Source of the DNA: Streptomyces sp. 11x1
GTDB taxonomy: Bacteria > Actinomycetota > Actinomycetes > Streptomycetales > Streptomycetaceae
DNA length: 64,000 nt
Direction of reading: 5' to 3'
Assembly: GCF_032598905.1 (NCBI RefSeq)
Contig: NZ_CP122458.1
Coordinates: 7,217,001 to 7,281,000, forward strand
This document shows, piece after piece, positions 27,195 through 35,205 of this stretch. Made by a program: the position numbers and the translations under genes. The stretch's first letter is position 1. Each line of letters begins with the position of its first letter. The notes below the pieces were generated by a model, which worked only from the letters and a program-made list of their open reading frames with translations, was not told the DNA's origin and ran no database searches.

Positions 27195-27800
27195 CCCAAG
27201 TCATTGCCCCAGAGCTGTGAACCTGGTCTGTCCTCTGAGCGCAGCCACCGCACCGTCCAGAGCCGTGAGTCGTGCGGCAAGGCCGACTCCGCGAGCCGGG
27301 TCGGCAGTGCCGCGCTGAACTTGAGGCCGTTCAGCGCACGCGCATCCACTGCGGGAAGGCACAGCTGACCGGCGGCCTCCGAAACGGCCTTCCTCCATTC
27401 TCCGGATGTCGCGTCCTCGCGAAGGCGGATGCACGTGTCCGTTGGCCTCTGGAGGGGATCGGCGATCGTGGTGAGTGTGGTGGCCAGGGTGGCGTTGGCC
27501 CGGTAGTCGGCCCAGGTCCACCAGCGCACGTCGGTGTCGCGTCCGCCCCTGACAACCACTGTCCCATCGGGGTGGTTGCCCGACCGGTTCGCCCCGGCCT
27601 TCGCACGGGGCTGGACAGGTGGACCTGCTTGTTTGAGGCTCTCGATTGCGCTCTCGATCTTCCGCACTTCGTCCTCGGCCCGCCCCGGCTCCTCGGCGTC
27701 GAGCCGGGCGAACGCTTGCTTGGCCTGCTCGTGCGCGCGGAGGACCTTGCTTCGGGGGCGGTCCCGGCCCCATGCGCTCGGTCGGGTAGCTGTGGGTAGC
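27195..27800 (-). pseudogene. DEAD/DEAH-type helicase C-terminal remnant
   Basis: The minus strand encodes RWWTWADYRANATLATTL, DPLQRPTDTCIRLREDATSG and LKFSAALPTRLAE, and after a frameshift near 27290 GLAARLTALDGAVAAL. Together with an upstream coiled region (VRKIESAIESLKQAG) this resembles the extreme C terminus of a large actinobacterial ATP-dependent helicase. All Walker and helicase motifs are missing, so this is a leftover of about 200 residues from a much larger gene. The identification rests on the WADYRAN..PLQRPTDTCIRLRED block as I recall it from that family. Confidence 0.5.
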
Positions 27801-27844
27801 TGGATCGAGCCCCTGATCCGGCTGCCCGCCCGCTGATCGTGCGG

Positions 27845-29083
27845 TCATGCGCCCCGCGTGTACGTGAGCCCGAGCTGCGCGCAGGCCAGGAGCGCCACCT
27901 CGATGTCCAGGCGGTGTTCGGTGAGAGGGTGGCCGAGCATCTCCTCGGCCTTGCGCACGCGGTAGTGGACGGTGTTCTTGTGGACGTGCATCCTTGCGGC
28001 GGCGTCGGTGAAGCTGCCTCGTGCGTCGAGGAAGACCTGCACGGTTTCGCGCAGGCGGACTGTGGCCTCGTCGTCGCGCATGAGGTCACCGAGCACGCGT
28101 CCGGCCCAGGCTCTGACATCGGTGAGATGGTCGACGAGGAGCCCGGCCAGCCCGACCTGGGCATGAAGGAAGAGCGCACGACCGGGGGCGGCCCCGGTGG
28201 CGGCGACGTCGCGGGCACGCTGCGCGTCACGGAACGTCTGCCGGAATCCGTCGAGTCCGGGAGACGGGTCGCCGACGGCGACGCGGAGGGCCGGGTGTCT
28301 GCCAAGTTCCTCTTCGAGCCGGTGGACGTCGAGGACGGGCTTTCCGGCGGAGGAGATCCACGCCCAGCATGTCTGTTCGTCCGCGGAGATCGTCAGTGGG
28401 GCCTTGCCGGTGGCCGCGCCCAGTATCGCCGCGCTTGCCCGGAGCCCGGCCGCGGCCGGGGCGGATGTACCGGGCTCGGCCCAGATGATGGCGGCCAGAT
28501 GCCATCCGCGCAGCGAGGTCGAGAGCATCTTCTCGGCCGAGACCAGGTCGAGCCCTTCCGTGTCGAGCACGGCGCGGACCTGAGCGGCGCGGGCGGCATC
28601 CGAGCGGGTGTCCCACCGTCTGCGTTCGTTCTCGTAGATGTCGATCAGGCCCTCGATGACCTGGTCGATGTAGCTGTTGACCAGGAGCGCGATCCGGCTG
28701 GTCGTGGCCAGCGCCTCGTCGGTGGAAAGCTCCAGGCGGCGCAGATAGGTCATGACCCACTGCACGAACATGTGTTCGCCGAGGCGGTAGGCGCGCAGCA
28801 GTGCCTCCAGCGACAGGTCGTGCTGGGCGAAACGGCGTGCGTACTCCGCGGCGGCCGGCGGCACGGTGATGTCGTCGAACGAGATGCTCAGCCTCAGCAT
28901 GTCGAGGATGGCCGCCAGGTTCGACGCGGTGCTGGCGACCATGAGTCGCCGTACCGCGTCGTCGTGCCGGAACTCGGGGATGACGTGGACGAACATCGAG
29001 GTCATCTCGGTGGTGAGGCTCTCCAGATCGGCCTGGATGTACTTGGCGACATCCCGCACGGTCCCGTCCATGTCGGTGCTCAT
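27845..29083 (-). CDS. PucR-family transcriptional regulator
   Basis: A 412-residue regulator: a long helical N-terminal region with a central GGDEF-like/CdaR-type domain (about 150-290) and a C-terminal PucR helix-turn-helix (RETVQVFLDARGSFTDAAAR; MHVHKNTVHYRVRKAEEMLG). Such proteins usually activate catabolic genes for purines, fatty acids or amino-acid derivatives in response to an unidentified ligand. Start ATG 29083; GTG/ATG alternatives close by are possible and no strong ribosome site is seen. It is divergent from the acyl-CoA ligase operon across a 217-base interval containing a 7-base inverted repeat, so it probably controls that operon. Confidence 0.87.
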   Translation of the reverse strand: MSTDMDGTVRDVAKYIQADLESLTTEMTSMFVHVIPEFRHDDAVRRLMVASTASNLAAILDMLRLSISFDDITVPPAAAEYARRFAQHDLSLEALLRAYRLGEHMFVQWVMTYLRRLELSTDEALATTSRIALLVNSYIDQVIEGLIDIYENERRRWDTRSDAARAAQVRAVLDTEGLDLVSAEKMLSTSLRGWHLAAIIWAEPGTSAPAAAGLRASAAILGAATGKAPLTISADEQTCWAWISSAGKPVLDVHRLEEELGRHPALRVAVGDPSPGLDGFRQTFRDAQRARDVAATGAAPGRALFLHAQVGLAGLLVDHLTDVRAWAGRVLGDLMRDDEATVRLRETVQVFLDARGSFTDAAARMHVHKNTVHYRVRKAEEMLGHPLTEHRLDIEVALLACAQLGLTYTRGA

Positions 29084-29178
29084 GGCTGACGGTAACCGGA
29101 AGTCCGGGGTCCGCGACAGGACTCGTCGCCATGTTCGCCTTCGTCATTCCGGCCCGCCCGGTACCCAGCACCCCGTGC

Positions 29179-29199
29179 CTTTGTGACGGCGGCACAAAG
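29179..29199. promoter_or_regulatory. Inverted repeat, candidate PucR operator
   Basis: CTTTGTG and CACAAAG are exact inverted arms separated by 7 bases, placed in the divergent interval between the PucR gene and the acyl-CoA ligase gene. Its size and spacing suit a dimeric regulator, but binding is inferred from position only. Confidence 0.4.
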
Positions 29200-29300
29200 C
29201 CGCCCTTCCGAGCTGGGGCGACGGCCCATGGCCGGCCGGGTGCGCCGTTCCTACCTTTTCCTCACTACCTCCGTCACGGTCGACTCAACGGTGAGGAAAC

Positions 29301-30764
29301 GTGCAGCACATCGCCGAACTGCCGGATGCCAGGGCCGCCCGGAATCCCACAGGACCCTGCATTGCGGACGATCATGAACAGCTGAACAACCGGGCATTTC
29401 TCGCTCGCGTGCGGGCCGCGACGAAATTTTTGCGCACACGAGGGATCGGTGCGGGTGACGTGGTGGCGCTGATTCTGCCTAATCGCCTGGAGCTCGTCGT
29501 CCTCATGTTCGCGGCCTGGAATCTCGGCGCCGCGGTCACACCCGTGAATCCGGGACTTACCGACGCCGAGGCACGCCATCAGATCGAGGATTCCGGAGCG
29601 AAGGCGGTGATATCCGACAACGCTTCCCGCCCTGTCGGGACGCTCGACGTGTCCGAGGTGCCGTACGCGGAGCCCGGGGACGACGCGGACCCGGCGGACG
29701 CGGTCCCGCTCACGTCCGGCTCCCTCGCCCTGATCATCTACACGAGCGGGACCACGGGCCGCCCGAAGGGCGTGATGCTCGACCATGCCAACATCGCCGC
29801 GATGTGCCGGATGATCATCGACGGTGTCGGTTTGAACGACAGCGACCACAGTCTCCTGGTCCTGCCGCTGTTCCATGTCAACGGGATCGTGGTGAGCGTG
29901 CTGTCGCCGCTGCTGGCGGGCGGGTGCACGACGATTGCCGGACGCTTCAGCGCCTCGACCTTCTTCGCCTCGGTCGAACGCGCCCGGCCCACCTATTTCT
30001 CCGCAGTGCCGGCGATCTACGCGATGCTGGTCGCGCTGGCAGACGACGTGCGGCCCGACACCTCCTCGCTGCGCCGCGCCATCTGCGGTGCGGCACCGAT
30101 GCCCGCAGAGCTGATCGCCCGGTTCGAGCAGCGGTACGGAGTGCCGGTCGTCGAGGGGTACGGACTCTCCGAGGGCACCTGCGCCTCGACGCTGAACCCC
30201 CCGGCCGGCCTGCGCAAACCCGGCACGGTCGGGCTGCCACTGCCCGGACAGACGGTCGCGGTGATGGACGGCGAGCGCAACCTGCTGGACGCCGGGGCGG
30301 AGGGCGAGGTCGTGGTCCGGGGCCCGAACGTCATGCGCGGCTACCTCGGGCTGCCGGAAGAGACCGCCAGGACCGTCATCGACGGCTGGCTGCACACCGG
30401 CGACGTCGGGCGCTTCGACAGCGACGGCTATCTCGTCCTGGTCGACCGGATCAAGGACATGATCATCCGAGGCGGGGAGAACATCTACCCCAAGGAGATC
30501 GAGAACGTCCTGCACACCCATCCGGCGGTGCTGGAGGCGGCAGTGGTCGGGGCACCCGATCCGACGCTGGGCGAGGTCCCGGTCGCGCACGTCGTACTCC
30601 TGCCGGGAGCGACGCTCACCGCCGACGACCTTGTCGAACACTGCCGCGGCTCGCTGGCCCGGATCAAGGTGCCGGTGGCGGTCACTGTCACCGAGGCGCT
30701 GCCGAGGAATCCGGTGGGAAAGATCGACAAACGACGCCTCCGCGCGTCGATGTCGAACTCGTAG
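29301..30764 (+). CDS. Acyl-CoA ligase-like AMP-binding enzyme
   Basis: A 487-residue adenylate-forming enzyme that would activate a carboxylic acid to an acyl-AMP and then to a CoA thioester. Motifs are present in order: ATP-binding IIYTSGTTGRPKGVML, the YGLSEG element, GWLHTGDVG with the ribose-binding Asp, the hinge VDRIKDMIIRGGENIYPKEI, and the catalytic Lys in RNPVGKIDKRRL. The start GTG 29301 follows GAGGAA. The acyl substrate cannot be read from sequence; the 487-residue length fits medium/short or aryl acid ligases rather than FadD15-type enzymes. It is the first gene of an operon with a DUF3556 membrane protein and a CrtI-like oxidoreductase. Confidence 0.88.
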   Translation: MQHIAELPDARAARNPTGPCIADDHEQLNNRAFLARVRAATKFLRTRGIGAGDVVALILPNRLELVVLMFAAWNLGAAVTPVNPGLTDAEARHQIEDSGAKAVISDNASRPVGTLDVSEVPYAEPGDDADPADAVPLTSGSLALIIYTSGTTGRPKGVMLDHANIAAMCRMIIDGVGLNDSDHSLLVLPLFHVNGIVVSVLSPLLAGGCTTIAGRFSASTFFASVERARPTYFSAVPAIYAMLVALADDVRPDTSSLRRAICGAAPMPAELIARFEQRYGVPVVEGYGLSEGTCASTLNPPAGLRKPGTVGLPLPGQTVAVMDGERNLLDAGAEGEVVVRGPNVMRGYLGLPEETARTVIDGWLHTGDVGRFDSDGYLVLVDRIKDMIIRGGENIYPKEIENVLHTHPAVLEAAVVGAPDPTLGEVPVAHVVLLPGATLTADDLVEHCRGSLARIKVPVAVTVTEALPRNPVGKIDKRRLRASMSNS

Positions 30765-30868
30765 AAATCACCCCTCAGTTCACCCGTGCATTCTCGCGGG
30801 TGCGGTCCGGTGCGCCCGAAAAGCACCTGAGAACAGGGAATGAGAATCCGCAGGGAAAGGTGGCGGCA

Positions 30869-32680
30869 ATGGGCTTCAAAACGGGCGACTTTCCTCCCGT
30901 CGAGCAAGATGCATTTCTGGATAAACCGCTTCGGGAGCGGCTGAAGACGCTGTCCCTGCACTGGGTGGAATACGGCTTCGGCACACCGAAGATGATTCCG
31001 GCGACCTACGTCGTCAAAGTCCTCGTCCTCTATGTCCTCTGCGGTACGGCCTTGGCGACCTGGACCTCGGGCACTGGCCCCTTCTGGGACGTCACACACT
31101 GGTGGGACGAACCGGTCGTCTACCAGAAGCTGGTGCTCTGGACGGTGTTCCTGGAAGCCGTCGGTGTCGCGGGCTCCTGGGGCCCGATCGCCGGCAAGTT
31201 CAAGCCGATGACCGGCGGGATCCTGTTCTGGGCCAGGCCGGGCACCATCCGGCTGCGGCCGTGGAAGCGGGTGCCGTTCACGCGCGGGGACCGCCGCACG
31301 GTCGGCGACGTCCTTCTCTATCTGGCCTTCCTGGGGTCCCTGCTGTCGGCCGTCCTGATGCCCGGCACTCCGAGCGCCTCGCTCACCGAGGCACTGCCAC
31401 ACAACACCTCCGGGCTGGTGCGCCCGGCCCTGCTGGTGGTGCCGATCGTCCTGTATGTGCTGAACGGCCTGCGGGACAAGACGATCTTCCTGGCCGCCCG
31501 GGGTGAGCAGTATCTGCCGGCGTTGCTGTTCTTCGCCGTACTGCCGTTCACCGACATGATCATCGCGGCCAAGCTGCTGATCTGCGCGGTCTGGGTCGGC
31601 GCCGGGGTGTCGAAGTTCGGGCGGCACTTCACCAATGTCGTATCACCGATGGTCTCCAACAGTCCGTGCGTCCCGGCGAAATGGGTCAAGCGGCTGCACT
31701 ATCGCGACTTCCCCCGGGACATCCGCCCGTCGAAGGTCGCGACCTTCATGGCACACGTCGGCGGTTCGACCGTGGAGATCGTCACCCCGCTGGTGCTGCT
31801 GTTCTCCACGAACCACCGCCTCACGCTCGCCGCGGTGGTGCTGATGGTCGTCTTCCACTTCTTCATCGTCTCCACGTTTCCGCTGGCCGTGCCGCTGGAG
31901 TGGAACCTGCTGTTCGCCTACCTCACCGTCTTCCTGTTCCTCGGTTTCCCGGCCCTGGACGGCTACGGCGTCGGCGACATGTCCTCTCCTTGGCTGGCCG
32001 CCGCCCTCGCAGCCGGACTGCTGTTCTTCCCGGTCCTCGGCAACCTGCGCCCCGACCTGGTGTCGTTCCTGCCTTCGATGCGGCAGTACGCGGGCAACTG
32101 GGCCTCCGCACTGTGGGTATTCGCGCCCGGCGCGGAGGAGAAGCTGAACTCGCTGCCGCACCGCCCGACGAAAAACCAGGTCGACCAGCTCCAGGCGATG
32201 GGGTACCCACCGGCCGTCGCCGAGATCACCATGCAGCAGACGATCGCCTGGCGATCCATGCACAGCCAGGGCCGTGGCCTGTTCTCGGTGCTGCTGAAGA
32301 ACCTCCCCGATCTCGACCGACGGACCGTGCGCGAGGCGGAGTTCGGCTGCAACTCGCTGATCGGATTCAACTTCGGCGACGGCCATCTGCACAACATCGA
32401 CCTCATCGACGCCGTGCAGGCCCGGATCGGATTCGCTCCCGGAGAGTGGATCGTCGTCTGGGTCGAGTCACAGCCCATCCACCGCGGAACTCAGAGCTAT
32501 CAGGTGATCGACGCCGCCCTCGGTGTGATCGAGCGGGGCACATGGAAGGTCGCCGACGCGGTGAAGGAACAACCATGGCTGCCGAACGGCCCGATCCCGC
32601 TGAACGTCACCTTCACCCGCGAAGAGACGCCCACGGCATCGGCGGCATGCACTCGTGTCACGGAGGGACTGGCACCGTAG
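30869..32680 (+). CDS. DUF3556-family membrane protein
   Basis: A 603-residue protein with about eight hydrophobic segments between residues 45 and 400 (VVKVLVLYVLCGTALATW; LYLAFLGSLLSAVLM; LTLAAVVLMVVFHFFIVS; WLAAALAAGLLFFPVLG) and a soluble C-terminal region of about 180 residues (GEWIVVWVESQPIHRGTQSY). It matches the actinobacterial DUF3556 family in layout; the family has no assigned activity. ATG 30869 is used as start, with GGGAAAGG upstream; GTG 30860 is possible. It lies 104 bases after the ligase gene and 37 before the oxidoreductase, so it likely acts on or with a membrane lipid or acyl product of the ligase. Confidence 0.8.
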   Translation: MGFKTGDFPPVEQDAFLDKPLRERLKTLSLHWVEYGFGTPKMIPATYVVKVLVLYVLCGTALATWTSGTGPFWDVTHWWDEPVVYQKLVLWTVFLEAVGVAGSWGPIAGKFKPMTGGILFWARPGTIRLRPWKRVPFTRGDRRTVGDVLLYLAFLGSLLSAVLMPGTPSASLTEALPHNTSGLVRPALLVVPIVLYVLNGLRDKTIFLAARGEQYLPALLFFAVLPFTDMIIAAKLLICAVWVGAGVSKFGRHFTNVVSPMVSNSPCVPAKWVKRLHYRDFPRDIRPSKVATFMAHVGGSTVEIVTPLVLLFSTNHRLTLAAVVLMVVFHFFIVSTFPLAVPLEWNLLFAYLTVFLFLGFPALDGYGVGDMSSPWLAAALAAGLLFFPVLGNLRPDLVSFLPSMRQYAGNWASALWVFAPGAEEKLNSLPHRPTKNQVDQLQAMGYPPAVAEITMQQTIAWRSMHSQGRGLFSVLLKNLPDLDRRTVREAEFGCNSLIGFNFGDGHLHNIDLIDAVQARIGFAPGEWIVVWVESQPIHRGTQSYQVIDAALGVIERGTWKVADAVKEQPWLPNGPIPLNVTFTREETPTASAACTRVTEGLAP

Positions 32681-32717
32681 GGCAAGGACAGAACACCTTC
32701 CGGAAAGGCAGAGCCAC

Positions 32718-34133
32718 ATGAGCACAGCGACCGTGGTGGGCGCCGGACCCAACGGTCTGGCCGCGGCCGTCGTCCTGGCCCGGGCAGGCGTACAGGTCAC
32801 GGTGCTGGAGGCGGCCGACCAGATCGGCGGCGGCACCCGCTCCGGTGAGGCGATCGTGCCCGGTCTGCTGCACGACCACTGCTCGGCCGTCCACCCCATG
32901 GCCGTCGGCTCGTCGTTCCTGAACGAGCTCGGCCTCGACCACTACGGGTTGCGGTGGGCGTGGCCGGAGATCGACTGCGTACATCCGCAGGACGGCGGCT
33001 CGGCCGGGGTGCTGCACCGTTCGGTGACCGAGACCGCCGCCGGTCTCGGCGCCGACGGACGGGCCTGGCGCCGACTGTTCGAGGGGCCCTCAGAGGCGTA
33101 CGACGCCCTCGCCGACGACATCATGGGCCCGCTCATGCGCCTTCCCCGGCATCCTGTCCGCCTCGCCCGCTTCGGCATACCGGCACTCGCCCCCGCGTCG
33201 CTGCTGGCGAAGGCCTTCAGGACCGAAGAGGCCAGGGCACTGTGGGGCGGAGTCGCCGCGCACGCTTTCCACCCACTGGAGCGGCCGCTCAGCGCGAGCA
33301 TCGGGCTGGGCATCCTCACCGCGGGCCACTGCCACGGCTGGGCGGTGGCCGAGGGAGGCTCACGCCGCATCACCGACGCCATGGCGGCACTTCTGCTCGA
33401 CCTCGGCGGGAAGATCGAGACGGGGGTACGCGTGCGGTCGGTCGCCCAGCTTCCGCCCGCGGACGCGACCGTATGGGACGTGGCGCCCACGGCCCTGGCA
33501 GACATCCTCGGCGAACTGCTGCCGACACGGATCGCCCGCGCCTACCGGCGCTACCGCCACGGCCCGGGCGCGTTCAAGGTCGACTTCGCCGTCGAGGGCG
33601 GAGTCCCGTGGCAGGCCGAGTCGGCGCGGCGGGCCGGGACCGTGCACGTCGGCGGCACGTACGCCGAGATCGCGGCCACCGAGCGGGCGATCCATGCCGG
33701 ACGGATGCCCGAGAGGCCGTTCGTCCTGGTCGGGCAGCAGTACCTGGCCGACCCGTCGCGGTCCGTCGGCGACGTCCACCCCGTGTGGTCCTACGCCCAT
33801 GTCCCGAACGGCTACACCGGTGACGCGACCGCGGCGATCATCGCGCAGATCGAGCGATTCGCACCCGGCTTCCGCGACCGGATCATCGGCACCGCGGTAC
33901 GCACCACGCCCGGCTTCGCCGAGTACAACCCCAACTACGTCGGCGGCGACATCATGACCGGTGCCAAAGACATCCCCCAGCTCGTACTCGGCCCACGCCC
34001 CACGCTGCAGCCCTACGACACCGGGGTCCCCGGCCACTACCTGTGTTCCGCGGCCACCCCACCCGGCCCCGGCGCACACGGAATGTGCGGCGCCCATGCC
34101 GCCGAACGAGCACTGCGCCACCTGGGTGGTTGA
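32718..34133 (+). CDS. CrtI-like NAD(P)/FAD oxidoreductase
   Basis: A 471-residue flavoprotein of the phytoene desaturase/amine oxidase type. The N-terminal FAD loop is TVVGAGPNGLAAAVVLARAG, followed by VLEAADQIGGGTRSGE. The C-terminal end carries PGPGAHGMCGAHAAERAL, the second FAD-contacting element of CrtI-like proteins. Mid-protein substrate-binding sequence is not diagnostic for carotenoids, and no phytoene synthase or other isoprenoid gene is nearby, so carotenoid desaturation is unlikely. A role in oxidising or desaturating an acyl or lipid intermediate made by the ligase is inferred from the operon. ATG 32718 follows a weak GGAAAGG site. Confidence 0.82.
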   Translation: MSTATVVGAGPNGLAAAVVLARAGVQVTVLEAADQIGGGTRSGEAIVPGLLHDHCSAVHPMAVGSSFLNELGLDHYGLRWAWPEIDCVHPQDGGSAGVLHRSVTETAAGLGADGRAWRRLFEGPSEAYDALADDIMGPLMRLPRHPVRLARFGIPALAPASLLAKAFRTEEARALWGGVAAHAFHPLERPLSASIGLGILTAGHCHGWAVAEGGSRRITDAMAALLLDLGGKIETGVRVRSVAQLPPADATVWDVAPTALADILGELLPTRIARAYRRYRHGPGAFKVDFAVEGGVPWQAESARRAGTVHVGGTYAEIAATERAIHAGRMPERPFVLVGQQYLADPSRSVGDVHPVWSYAHVPNGYTGDATAAIIAQIERFAPGFRDRIIGTAVRTTPGFAEYNPNYVGGDIMTGAKDIPQLVLGPRPTLQPYDTGVPGHYLCSAATPPGPGAHGMCGAHAAERALRHLGG

Positions 34134-34221
34134 TCAGCGACGCCCCTTGTGTCGACGAGTACCTGCTGGGTAGCCGGCATCCGCGCCATCGAGGTTGGCT
34201 GACCTGCATAGCGGGCGGGCT

Positions 34222-34635
34222 CTACTGTCTGAGGTCGATCGTGCGGACCGGCTGCCCTGTCGTGCGGGCGATGGTTTCGAAGTCGCGGTCGTAGTGGAGC
34301 AGGGTGAGTCTCGCCTCTTCCGCGGCGGCGGCCACCAGGAGATCGATGGGGCCTGCGCTGTGGTGCTCCCCTTTGGCAGTCAGTTGTTCCTGGACGATTC
34401 GGGAGCGGCGGTAGACGCCGTCGGGCATGGGGCACCAGGCATAGTGGGCGTCGAGCGCCGCCTTCAAGCGGGCGCGGTCCGCCGCCGAACGGGCCGAGTA
34501 CAGGACTTCCAGCTCGGTCAGGTCGCAGATCGCGACGAGGCCCGCGCCGATCCTGTCGTCCCATTCGGCCGTGTTCTGGCGGAGCAGGACGCGGGCGAGG
34601 GCGGAGGTGTCGATGAGGTAGTCGGCGATGGTCAC
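34222..34635 (-). CDS. vapC: VapC-type PIN-domain toxin
   Basis: A 137-residue ribonuclease toxin. The PIN acidic residues are in YLIDTSALARVLL (first Asp), ICDLTELEVLYSARS (Glu) and HSAGPIDLLVAAAAEE plus LLHYDRDFETIA (C-terminal Asp residues). GTG 34635 overlaps the antitoxin stop (GTGA). It would cleave tRNA or rRNA when released from VapB. It is nearly identical (10 differences in 137 residues by my count) to the toxin at 52036, so one is a recent copy of the other. Confidence 0.88.
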   Translation of the reverse strand: MTIADYLIDTSALARVLLRQNTAEWDDRIGAGLVAICDLTELEVLYSARSAADRARLKAALDAHYAWCPMPDGVYRRSRIVQEQLTAKGEHHSAGPIDLLVAAAAEEARLTLLHYDRDFETIARTTGQPVRTIDLRQ

Positions 34636-34895
34636 TCGTCCGCTCCGCCGTCGCGGTTGTCGGTTGCCGAGCCCGCGCTCGTGGGGCGGTAGGCGCGCTT
34701 GTCCAGCAGCAGATCCATGTCCAGGGCGCCGTCGGCCGCCAGTTCGCGGGCCTCTTCGAGTGCGCGCAGGCGCCGGTAGCGGGCCGTGACCTCCCGCAGA
34801 GCGGTGTTGATGGTGTCGCGCTTGGTGGTGGTGCCGAGTTCCTTGGCTGCTTCCTCCAGCGCCTCGTCGTCGAGATCGATGACCGTGCGACTCAT
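34632..34895 (-). CDS. vapB: VapB-type antitoxin
   Basis: An 87-residue antitoxin: ribbon-helix-helix (RTVIDLDDEALEEAAKELGT, then TTKRDTINTALREV) and an acidic C-terminal tail (DGALDMDLLLDK) that would bind the toxin. ATG 34895 follows GGAGGAGG. It overlaps the VapC gene and completes the only fully intact vapBC pair in the window. It could also neutralise the near-identical toxin at 52036, whose own antitoxin has lost its DNA-binding half. Confidence 0.88.
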   Translation of the reverse strand: MSRTVIDLDDEALEEAAKELGTTTKRDTINTALREVTARYRRLRALEEARELAADGALDMDLLLDKRAYRPTSAGSATDNRDGGADE

Positions 34896-34921
34896 GATGC
34901 CCTCCTCCGCCCGACGACCGT

Positions 34922-34952
34922 GTATATCGCGATACCGGATCGTTTATATATC
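34922..34952 (-). promoter_or_regulatory. vapBC promoter/operator
   Basis: An AT-rich patch in GC-rich DNA, 27-57 bases upstream of vapB. It contains the perfect palindrome TATCGCGATA (34925-34934) and, on the coding strand, CGATATATAAACG, which could serve as a -10 region. Ribbon-helix-helix antitoxins autorepress at such short palindromes. Confidence 0.5.
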
Positions 34953-35205
34953 GGCTAGGTCCGAGCCGGGGAACCGCTTCTTCTGCCCGCGCATGCGGTG
35001 GGGCAGAGCAGATGCTTTCTTTTCCGTCACCCGACGGCTGCCGGCGACCTCTGCCGGGCCGGCCGATGGATGGGGCCGATGATCCGGGACAGAGGCAGCA
35101 CGGCGTCTGCGATGATCCTTGCTCGGTGTCGCCGCCGGTCTCTTCGGCGTGTACGGCCGTCCTCGGCAGGTCGGTAGATCGAGATCCAGTGGACGCTGAC
35201 GGCGG
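34953..35205. other. Intergenic, nothing recognised
   Basis: Upstream of vapB and downstream of the convergent GH43/ricin gene end. No coding region or terminator was identified. Confidence 0.3.

Noticed and set aside
29804..30860. Open upstream extension of the DUF3556 gene into the ligase gene
   Set aside because: The frame is Arg/Ala/Gly-rich antisense-like in the part overlapping the ligase; DUF3556 homology and a ribosome site begin at 30869.
32718..34133. Carotenoid biosynthesis by the CrtI-like gene
   Set aside because: No phytoene synthase, cyclase or prenyl-transferase gene nearby, and the operon contains an acyl-CoA ligase.
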